DNA of 64,000 bases from Trichobilharzia szidati (lineage: Eukaryota > Platyhelminthes > Trematoda > Strigeidida > Schistosomatidae). The notes below the pieces were generated by a model. That model was given only the letters and a program-made list of their open reading frames with translations, ran no database searches and was not told the DNA's origin. The translations under genes and the position numbers were made by a program. The stretch lies in NCBI GenBank assembly GCA_944472155.2, contig OX235272.1, forward strand, positions 97,904,020-97,968,019, in the 5' to 3' direction. How positions within the stretch are numbered: the first letter of the stretch is position 1; every line of letters starts with the position of its first letter. This document shows, piece after piece, positions 55,660 through 64,000 of the stretch.

Positions 55660-55880
55660 TATATATATTATTAATCCCCTGGGTTCTGACTGGAATACAG
55701 GGCTTGAACAGAACATCCCCATTTCACCCTATTCTCTGTATTACTTTTTAGTTTGTTGCATGTCTACCCACAAACTTTCATCTCCTCCTCACACAACTTC
55801 CGTCATGTCACTCTCGGTACCCCGAGTCATCGTTCCGTATTCTCGGAGGACCTGGCATGTCTGTCTCTTTTTCCTTCGTC
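55660..55880 (-). mobile_element. RTE-clade 3' end relic
   Basis: The minus strand encodes C-E-E-E-M-K-V-C-G, a K-L-K-S-N-T helix and VQALYSSQNPGD, the expected end of the RTE C-terminal domain. It ends in an AATAATATATA tail near 55660. Truncated after about 200 bp. Confidence 0.65.
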
Positions 55881-56799
55881 TAGTTTACTAATGGGTCCCA
55901 AGTCCGAAAAAGGGGTAAAGGTTGAACGTGGCGTTAGCTACGCAACTTAATTGTTACGAGAACTTCAAAGCTCAGAAAGTTATTATATTAAGCGGAGTGT
56001 TTATCTCAGCGAACCCTGGGCATTTCTTTATTTCTTAAGTGGTTTTGAACTTTGGCAAAGAAATCTTTCGAATTTTACCGTACCCCAAATTTTCATTTCA
56101 CTTCATATCATCGTCCATTACATCAAATCTATTTTTGGTTACATTTGAAATTTGCCTTTGTATATGCCACGATATATATATATATATATATAACCTTACA
56201 TTTATCTGTTAAACTTTAGGCTGAACAATCTCGTTATGGAGTGTGCTGCAATCTTATTTTGGACGTTCGATTGGTTTGTCCTGACGAGCTTACAGATCCC
56301 CGAAGCAATGTTTTACTTGTCAAAGCAAGTTTATTTGTTTAAATGTAACTCTCCGTAGATGTATTTTGTGTGTGTTTGCTCTTCATTATCACCTAAGCGC
56401 TGTGATTATAAGCATACTGTTTGTCTTGGTTTAAATGCTTAAGAATTAATCATCGCTCCGCAAAATAGTCTGTTAAAACATGGAAATTATAGAAGTTTGT
56501 CACGACACATATTTCATTGAGAAAATATCTCTGTATCAGATTGATACAGTATTAGAGTGTTTATGTGCAGGGATTTGGTTGATTTCAAGACTTGATCATG
56601 AAACCAACCAAATCCTTGCAAAGAAATACTTGATAATTTGTTTAGTGCTCACAGGCGACTGACTACAGGATGAAGTTCCCTAAAGTTCTTGTGGAAAGTT
56701 GTGACTAGAGGGGTTCACCAGGTCGGGTGTGAGGACAATTACTCGACGATGACATTGGTTGGCGGTCGCGCTGTATATCCCGAAGTGGTAGAAGTCAGC
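55881..56799. other. Unassigned DNA with a (TA)n run
   Basis: A (TA)10 microsatellite lies at 56172-56192. An open frame of 60 codons at 56480-56662 has an ATG but no recognisable motif. Confidence 0.35.
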
Positions 56800-56995
56800 A
56801 TTGACAAGCTAATGGATTATATCCTAGAGGCTGAATGGTCTACGAGCTGGCTTTGTAACCTGAAGGTTCTGGGTTGGGTCTCTGTTGGGGTCGTGAGTAA
56901 GTGTTGCTGAAGAGTGCCAAACAAGAATGAAACAGCTCTCCAGTACTTCCTGGTACTCAGGTATTTCTCTAACTGAAGTCAGTTTGTGATCCATC
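56800..56995 (+). mobile_element. tRNA-derived SINE, diverged copy
   Basis: Matches the 55400 copy: GAATGGTCTACGAGCTGGC, AACCTGAAGGTTCTGGGTT (B-box eroded), GTTGCTGAAGAGTGCCAAAC, and an end in TCTCTAACTGAAGTCAG. Confidence 0.65.
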
Positions 56996-57399
56996 TTGAT
57001 AAAATATCTCTCCTAACTTTTGTTCCTTAAATTAATCTTAACTCCATGTCTCCTCATTTTGATTTTTATATTTTTGAGAAATTTGAAGTTGGAATTCACT
57101 TCATACTTTAGCAAATTCATGTATCATCCACATACAGGGCCTTTGTGTAATATAACTCAGTTAATAATTCACATTTATTTATTAAATAGGTGTACATATA
57201 ATAGCTTCATGTGGATTGTTTAACAAAAAAGTGTGTACGGCGTACGATTGCAGGTATTGCGTAGAGAAAAAATACTAATGTTCATCTACATAGTATCATA
57301 TATCTTAAGATTAGACAATGGCCCCAAAAATAAAACGTATAACGTTTCGTTAGGAATCAACTGAATAACAATTATGAAATGCTGGAGAAAATTTATTTC
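56996..57399. other. Unassigned
   Basis: AT-rich; nothing recognised. Confidence 0.3.
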
Positions 57400-58330
57400 T
57401 CAGGTGTTTGATATTGGCGTAGTGGTTGTCCTCTGCTCTGGATGTTTTAAATTGCGATGTTTTCATTGTTTCCTTATACAACATCTTGAGCGCGTGGATT
57501 ATAGTGTAGAGCGAGCACTTAGAATTCCCCATCAAATTGCTAGTCGTCTCTTCTGGTGACCTTCAACGTGAATGGCTATTTCCAGAGATCTTCCCACTTG
57601 TATTGGTATTGTGATTATAAAGTTGATCTTTTGTTCATATGACTTTCCTTTTATTGTTTGATAAGTTTGGTCTATGCGAGTGTGTCTGTTGATTGCAGAT
57701 TCCATCTCAGTACCATACTTCTAGGAATTCCCTGACATTCTTAGTGTTTTTCGTTTGACGAGAATATGTGCACTTTTCCAATAGAATTGGCACCCGTAGT
57801 TCTCCGCATGCATTGATATGAAGCAATAGATATCATGCCTTTTGGCAGCCGGCTGATGTTCATGGGCAACAAAACAAAGAGGATGTATAATTTGACTAGT
57901 AGGATGTTTTTCACGGTTGTTGCAATTCATCTTATCAGCAATGTTGGTGTCACCTTATTTTGCGATTGCGTCTTTCTGGTTGACATGTTACAGATTAAAG
58001 TGATTTTGCTTATATGCCGCGGCATCTAGATCTTGCTGTGATTTGAAAGATGTTCTTTATATACGTTAGGACGATTTTCTTTATGATTTCGTCGGATGAC
58101 GGAGTCTTTTGGTTGGATTGAGGGTAGACGTCTTTTGATAATGTTTCGTGGATATCCTGTTATCTTGAAGACAATCATAAGATATTTCTCCTATATTCTC
58201 CTCAAAAAGCATTGTTGCAGTATCCTGATTCTTTTGAATAATATTTGTACACAACTTCTTTTGTGTGCTGTTGCCTCTTTCATCTGTGTATATATTTGAC
58301 CATTAAACTAAAAATATGGTATTAGACATA
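57400..58330 (-). pseudogene. Probable Penelope-like relic (thumb and GIY-YIG region)
   Basis: Minus-strand pieces in order: GYPRNIIKRRLPSIQPKDS near 58160, matching the N-G-Y-P-x2-F-I-x3-L thumb motif. Then a degenerate F-V-A-H-E-H-Q-P-A region near 57880. Then I-N-x-H-T-R-I-D and V-E-G-H-Q-K-R-R-L-A-I near 57560, as at the end of another Penelope lineage. Many stops. The nuclease catalytic residues cannot be located, so the family call is tentative. Confidence 0.4.
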
Positions 58331-58436
58331 TATCCATACATTCCATCCGGCTTGACCATTGTATTTTTGAGTGTTAGGAAAGGTATATATTAATTGGTTT
58401 TCGCATGAATTTTCTCGTGTTTTTCTCCAATCAAAG

Positions 58437-58546
58437 TGTATAATGTTGTGATATCTCCTGAAGCATACTTCGAATGGAACAATGTTTCTTCCGACGATGT
58501 ATTATCGATTATTATATTATCTGAAGATTCTACTCAAGAGGTTGAT
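58437..58546 (+). CDS. Host-gene exon, left part (split by transposon block)
   Basis: A pyrimidine-rich acceptor (TTTTTCTCCAATCAAAG) is followed by two bases completing a codon and 36 codons. These begin YNVVISPEAYFEWNNVSSDD and end S-E-D-S-T-Q-E-V-D. The frame then enters an RTE-derived block at 58547. If the block (58547-61423) is removed, reading continues in the same frame at 61424. The composition (acidic and hydrophobic, no transposon motif) suggests host coding sequence. Function unknown. Confidence 0.5.
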
Positions 58547-61423
58547 GCAGAACAAGCCGCAGACAAAGGAGATCTCACAACACTCTACCAAACAACTAGG
58601 TACCTATCGGGCAAAAGTTTGACACAAACTAAGCCAGTGAAGGATGACAATGGAAAGTCACTCACCAAAGAAGTGGAGCAAAGGAAACACTGGGCTGAAC
58701 ACTTCAAAAGACTCTTAAATCGACCACCACCTACAACACGCCCAATAATACCAACAACGGAGACAGAGCTACCAGTGAACACCAACCCCCCCGACGAAAT
58801 CAGAAGTCCTGAAGGCAATCAAGATGCTAGAAGCTGGAAAAGCAGCAGGACCAGATGGAATCCCAGCAGAAGCGTTGAAAATGGACCCAGAGACAACAGT
58901 GGACTTGATGACGCCACTACTGGAGAAGGTGTGGAAAGAAGACAAAGTACCCGAGGATTGGAAGAAAGGATACTTATTCAAACTAACAAAGAAAGGAGAC
59001 TTAAGTCAATGCAAGAACTGGCGCGGAATTATGCTCCTGTCCATCCCAAGCAAAATACTAAGCCGCATCATCCTGGAGAGAATCAAACATGCCCTAGATG
59101 AAAAACCTCGACCGGAACAGGATGGATTCAGGAGAAACAAGTCATGCATTGATCAGATCGCCACACCACGGATCATCATTGAACAGAACTTGGAATGGCA
59201 GTCACCTCTCTATCTCAACTTCATCGACTTTGAAAAGGCCTTTGACAGCGTCGATCGAGAGGTGATTTGGAAACTACTTCGCTACTACGGGGTGCCACCG
59301 ACAATTACACATCTCATCCAACAGCTGTACGACAATGCTGCATGCCAAGTAATCCACAACGGGAAACTTACGGAATCCTTCGAAGTGGGGACAGGAGTAA
59401 GACAAGCTGGCTGGCTGCCTACTATCGCCAATGATTTTCCTGGTTGCAGTAGATTGGATAATGCGACAAACAGCGGGCAATGAGGAAACAGGCATAAAAT
59501 GAACTCACACAAAAAACTTGGAGGATCTGGACTTCACCGATGATATATGTCTGATTTCCCACAAACTGGAAGATATGCAAGCGAAAAACAACAAGTTAGC
59601 AGAAGAAGCATCAAAGATAAGACTTCAGGTGAACATAAATAAAACAGAGGTGATGAAAATCCCTGGGCAACACCACCAACAGCAACAACAACAACTGACA
59701 ACAATCAACATAAATAGAAGGAACCTGAAAGAAACAACCTCTTTTACCTACCTTGGAAGCATCGTTTCAACTACAGACGGAACTGACGAGGATATCAAAG
59801 CAAGGATCGGAAAAGCAAGACAAGCTTTCACTACTCTCAAGTCTGTGTGGAGGTCAACAACACCCAGCATCAAAATAAGATCCGGATTTTCAACTCCAAT
59901 GTGAAGTCAGTGCTACCTACTATACGGATCAGAGACTTGTCGCGTCATAAAGAGCATCTCAAACAAACTACAGACCTTCATTAACAGTTGTCTTCGCTCA
60001 ATACTCAAGATCAGATGGCCAGAGAAGATCAGCAACAGGGATCTCTGGGAGCGAACCAACCAGGAACCGATTGTGAAACAAATAGGCAGGAAGAAATGGA
60101 GATGGATTGGTCATACTCTGAGGAAACCATCAAGTGACATCACTAGACAAGCCCTTTAGTGGAACCTGAAAGGGAAGTGGTGAGTTGGTCGTCAGGGCAA
60201 GGGTGACTTGGAGGAGGTCATGTGAAGAGGAGATGAAAATATGTGGGCAGACTTGGAGACAGGTGAAGACTCTAGCAGAGAACAGAACGCAATGGAGACG
60301 CTGAAGCCCTATGTTCCTGTAGGAATTAAAGGATACAAATATAATAATAATCACCGGGTTTATCTGCGTGTGAATTGAAGATGATGTTCGTAGCTGGGCT
60401 CACCAGTTTAGGGGTTGCAGGTATCGACGTTCGCGAGTTGTACGGATTATACTGACGCAAAATCTTATACCAACAACTTCTATAGTGTTAGCACTTCGAG
60501 TGCCAAAGATAAAGCAAAAGATTAGATTTTGTCGTCCAAAGTACGTAGTATATTTCGGGACCAAATCGCGGGCTGAAGTGAATGCTTAGCTAGCTAGCAA
60601 TCGTACACGCACGTGACACGACGGAGAACCAAATGGCGGGGATGCTTGACCGGAAGCCTTCAGCTAAAGAAGTCGACTTAAACAGTGAGGGTCAGCATCC
60701 AATGTTGAGTGATGATTGTTGTGGTCAATAATTTTGGGGAATTATTTACCGCTACAATACCATAAATGGGCTGATATTTAATATGAATAGATATCTTGCA
60801 ATGTCTGCCCACAGCACAGTTACCCAGAAATTCTCACCCTGTTACTGCATAAATAATCTATCCAACAAATCGGTAAGAGATACTTAGAAGACAGCCTAAT
60901 TCGCAGCAGCTTGCACTCATATTCTCAGGTAATGAGGGACGTTAATTCTATACGCTTTAAGACGCTTTAGGACAGCGGACCGGACCATTTAGAAAACTCT
61001 GATGATACGGTACAATTATCTCACCAGCAATAAGTGAGCTAAGCAAGGTTGGTTTGGTGTACGGCAGTTTGTGTGAAGGGTATTATTCATCTAAAACATC
61101 GAGTATAGTACCATTTAAGTGAGAAGCTAGCGCCAACAAAGCAACTGGCCTATGCAGGTTCGTCAAACAGGTGTCAGATCTATTGAAAATTAAGATTTAG
61201 CAGTTTAAAATGGAGTCTGTACGGCGAAAACACAAGATTATGATCAAGAATATATACCAGCAGGTTAATGATAGGCATTGAAACATTCAACCACGTGTTA
61301 GTGTGAGCCCATTCGTTTTTACACGCTACTTGCTATCCTGACCTATTTTCAGGACGGATCGACTTGGCTGGAGGGGTGTGGACCTCAGCACTTGTTATGA
61401 CTCGGGGGGAGACATGGAGTGAA
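58547..61423 (+). mobile_element. Copy of the RTE-in-Gypsy block (duplicate of 51383-54250)
   Basis: Aligns end to end with 51383-54250 at very high identity: RTE from mid linker to tail (58547-60350), then the TCACCGGGTTTA junction and the 1.07-kb Gypsy-2-type flank (60351-61422). It carries the same 4-bp duplication, the same TGA and the same F-T-D-D box as the full-length copy, plus an extra C in a C run near 58787 that shifts its RT frame. There is no RTE-style target duplication around it. Confidence 0.9.
58824..59904 (+). pseudogene. RTE reverse transcriptase, duplicated copy
   Basis: Same protein landmarks as the copy at 51604: KAAGPDGIPAEALKM, NFIDFEKAFDSVDRE, the frameshift in the VRQ block, and LDFTDDICLIS from 59518. 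A few point differences (for example F to L at GIM-L-LS). Confidence 0.9.
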
Positions 61424-61634
61424 TTCTGTTCAGTCGCGAGTACTAGACTGTCGATCGAAGCTCTCCAGCTTTTCAAGGCGCATTTAAATGATAATCGCAA
61501 TGATGACAAACCCGGTTGTGGTTCGGAGTATTTGGATATAGTATTTAGAAAAATGCGTCGCAAATTTGAAACGTCCTTATCTCCCTGCTATTTCGTGAAT
61601 GACAAAATATCCGAAAAACCGATCTTAGAGAAGG
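61424..61634 (+). CDS. Host-gene exon, right part
   Basis: The open frame continues from the left part (after 58546) with F-C-S-V-A-S-T-R-L-S, then EALQLFKAHLNDNRNDDK and YLDIVFRKMRRKFETSLSP. It ends at a consensus donor (AAGG/GTAAGT at 61635). It is probably an alpha-helical segment; no domain was recognised. An AG acceptor within TTCTGTTCAG at 61433 offers an alternative start that would let this part be used without the left part. The next exon at 63088 joins in matching phase. Confidence 0.6.
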
Positions 61635-62054
61635 GTAAGTTATAATTTTGCAATATGTTCTATAGTTATAGTGATAATCCAAACTATAGTGATAGGCATA
61701 AATACATGTATGCATATCACTGTTTTACTAGTTTCCCCAGTGTTTGAAGATACAGAAATACCATACCTAAGTTTCTCACTTACTAAATGACTGGCACTTA
61801 TTACACGCCATATGTGCAAATATATGGTATCACTAATGTGGCGCGAAAATTGCTAAAAACTTGGGGTTTTTCTGTCACTGATCAGTATTGTAATGTATTT
61901 CTTCAATGAAACCTACGAACTATGACTAGTTTCTAGCCAGTCTTTTGCAACGAGGTGAATTTTACTGCATTATTTGCAAAAAGTACTACTGAAACATAAA
62001 ATAATGTTAGAAGAAACCCATTATGTTTTGAAGTTATTAGTTTCTCCGTCTTTA
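61635..62054. other. Intron sequence before the RTE insertion
   Basis: Starts GTAAGT. Nothing else recognised. Bases 62041-62054 are the left target duplication of the RTE. Confidence 0.5.
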
Positions 62055-62973
62055 TTATCACCAATGATATTCCTAATTGTGGTGGACTGGATTATGCGTC
62101 AGACAGTAGGAAACGAGAAGACAGGGATATCCTGGACCGACGTGAAGAACCTAGAAGACCTGGATTTCGCGGATGATTTATGTTTGATGTCACACAAAAT
62201 CGAAGACTTGCAAACAAAAACCGACAAACTGGTCGAAGAAGCAGCAAAGACAGGACTGCAGGTGAACATAGACCAGACGGAGGTCATGAAAATAACCACC
62301 CACCAACAACAACAGCAGCAACATCCAGTGCCAATCACCATCAACGGAAGGGATTTGAAAGAGGTTACTTCTTTCACTTATCTAGGGAGCATTGTCTCAA
62401 CCACAGGAGGAACGGACGAGGATGTCAAATCGAGAATCGGGAAGGCGAGAAACACATTCATCAACCTGAAACCAATCTGGAAATCTTCGTCACTCAGCAT
62501 CAACAACAAAATTCGGATTTTCAATACAAACGTGAAGTCAATTTTGCTATACGGATCAGAAACTTGGCGGGTCACAAAGAATATTTCCAACAGCCTGCAG
62601 ACCTTTATCAACAACTGTCTTCGCTCCATACTGAAGATTAGATGGCCGGAAAGAATCACAAACAAGAAGCTATGGGAACAAACGAAACAGGAACCAATCG
62701 CCCAACAAATATGCAGGAGAAAGTGGAGATGGATTGGACACTCGCTGAGGAGGCCGTTGAGTGACATCGCGCGTCAGGCCAGTGCTCGAGTGGAACCCGA
62801 AAGGGAAGCGGCGAGTGGGACGTCCAAGGGTGACATGGAGGAGATCGTGTGAGGAGGAGATGAAACAGTATGGAATAACATGGACGCAAGTGAAAAGTAC
62901 AGCACAAGACAGAAGCAAGTGGAGGCGTGTAGTTGAAGCCCTATGTTCCACTAGGAACCCAAGGGAACAATAA
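62055..62973 (+). pseudogene. RTE RT C-terminal half
   Basis: The frame is open to 62852: NLEDLDFADDLCLMSHKIED with the canonical FADD, a Q-Q-Q-Q-Q-Q run, [30 protein letters not shown] and WRWIGHSLRRPLSD. A 4-base insertion near 62780 shifts the frame just before the final LEWNPKGKRRVGRPRVTW domain, which runs to the stop at 62971-62973. It lacks the endonuclease and fingers. Confidence 0.9.
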
Positions 62974-62982
62974 TAATAATAA
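62055..62982 (+). mobile_element. 5'-truncated RTE-clade insertion with 14-bp target duplication
   Basis: Flanked by TTTCTCCGTCTTTA at 62041-62054 and 62983-62996. It starts inside the RT (S-P-M-I-F-L-I-V-V-D-W-I-M) and ends in AATAATAATAA. It inserted into the intron between the exons at 61634 and 63088. Confidence 0.92.
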
Positions 62983-62996
62983 TTTCTCCGTCTTTA

Positions 62997-63087
62997 AGCT
63001 TATGGTTACTTGCATACTCTAACGTACTTAGATTATATGTATCTTTTTTAAGTGGATAGTTCAAAATAATACATGTTTCTCTCCTAG
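62997..63087. other. Intron end with branch and acceptor region
   Basis: Ends TGTTTCTCTCCTAG at 63087, a strong acceptor. Confidence 0.6.
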
Positions 63088-63134
63088 ACGAGATCAGTCT
63101 AAAACAATGGGTAAAGTTTCTTTCAGTCTTCAAG
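63088..63134 (+). CDS. Small host-gene exon (47 nt)
   Basis: Lies between a strong acceptor (TTCTCTCCTAG) and a donor (AAG/GTTAGT). Its first two bases plus the single G left over from the exon ending at 61634 make GAC, and the frame stays open: D-E-I-S-L-K-Q-W-V-K-F-L-S-V-F-K. The perfect phase match supports the pair as consecutive exons. Ends in phase 0. Confidence 0.55.
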
Positions 63135-64000
63135 GTTAGTCTTATTCCTTAGTGAAATAGTTTTATTGTTATTAATTTTGTGAAAAATAATATTGTCAGT
63201 ATTCTGTATGAAATAATATTTTATTATGGGGTCATGCTGTGCTACAGTGCCCACTTATATTCATTGCGGTGATGCCTACTTCTCTAAAGACCGTCTCCGT
63301 TTCTAAAGTGTGCTACGAATTCCCCTTTTTTCGAGAGCTTTGAATTCCACTTATCTGTCAGAAATCAAGCATTCCGTTTTGTGCATCATTAGTTACTCAG
63401 CTGAAGTTTCCTGAAATGTATATTAAATGCCATCGTTTAAATAATGAAGATATGCATTGACACAACGGTCTTTGAGAAGCATTCAGGTTATTTTTCTCTT
63501 TTATCACATATAGAAAAACATTTTTATTTGAAGCGCTTAAATCAGTGCTAGAAGTTATTTCCGATATCTTGAGTGTAACATGTCTTCAGTGTTTTTCGCC
63601 ATTGAAAATCATTAATTTTGGATCGTCCAGGAGTGTATGTATATTGGATCAAACAGTCTCACTACTCTTTAGACTGAGACACTTTGTGTTGTGCTTTTGA
63701 TAATTTATCAGTTTGTGGTTTTTTTAAAGTCATCAAAACAATGACTATTCAGTTATTTGGAGAAATGCTGATGACATTTCAATGACTAAAACACGACTAA
63801 TTAATTACCAGTTCTAAACATGATGTATATTCCCATCCGGACAACATAATAGTGTAGTGATTTACCGTACACAGTCTTTTGTTTTTGGGAATACTGACTT
63901 TGTTGTAGGATCGATAATAAGTTTACGAATGCTTGTCATTTGAATTATGTATTTCATACTTTGTAGTGTAAAAATATTCGTCTAGAAACATTAAGTCAAC
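63135..64000. other. Unassigned, presumed intron
   Basis: Starts GTTAGT. No further exon or repeat recognised. Confidence 0.35.

Noticed and set aside
60351..61422. Simple 3' transduction by an RTE
   Set aside because: The 1.07-kb shared flank ends without poly(A) or a target duplication, and the copies share coding lesions, so block duplication fits better.
62099..62377. Antisense ORFs over RTE, Gypsy and Penelope genes (also at 39674-39988, 42978-43271, 29112-29477)
   Set aside because: They are the reverse frames of identified element proteins with no independent evidence.

Overview
This 64 kb window is AT-rich eukaryotic DNA. It most likely comes from a trematode flatworm, probably a schistosome or close relative. 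I infer this from the mix of elements (RTE- and CR1-clade non-LTR retrotransposons, Penelope-like elements with GIY-YIG domains, Gypsy LTR elements, a Merlin DNA transposon, tRNA-derived SINEs), from a 30-nt intron in the Merlin gene, and from large gene-poor stretches. No species can be fixed from the sequence alone.

Most of the window is mobile DNA, much of it nested. 1-2830: CR1-like element cut by the window edge. 3.3-12.8 kb: an RTE 3' end, four copies of an unclassified repeat (two of them in inverted orientation at the outer ends), and between them a decayed EnSpm/CACTA-like transposase with a possible partner gene. 16.8-17.9 kb: Merlin element. 18.7 kb: candidate first exon of a host gene. 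19-24 kb: a SINE, an RT relic, and a Merlin relic carrying telomere-like repeats. 23.7-27 kb: a mosaic of RTE, Penelope and CR1 pieces. 28.4-33 kb: a complete Gypsy element with 244-bp LTRs. 33.2-37.5 kb: two RTE-type relics. 37.5-38.5 kb: a tandem repeat pair. 39.4-44.1 kb: an RTE copy split by a head-to-head Penelope composite. 44.8-45.3 kb (minus strand): a host exon ending a PH domain. 46-47 kb: a second head-to-head Penelope pair. 47-54.3 kb: a second Gypsy element interrupted by a full-length RTE. 55-58.3 kb: SINEs and relics. 58.4-63.1 kb: host exons, one of them split by a 2.9-kb copy of the RTE-in-Gypsy block from 51.4-54.3 kb.

The host genes were read by hand from splice sites. On the plus strand a coding exon runs 58437-58546, resumes in frame at 61424-61634, and splices in matching phase to 63088-63134. 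An ATG exon at 18707-18905 has the right end phase to precede it, which would make most of the window one giant transposon-filled intron; this is a hypothesis. On the minus strand 44791-45263 is a separate coding exon.

Nearly every autonomous element is broken by frameshifts or stops, several at homopolymer runs, so some may be sequence errors. Exceptions with long open frames are the CR1 RT (1325-2761), the Gypsy-2 gag (48729-49556) and the Merlin catalytic domain (16949-17542).
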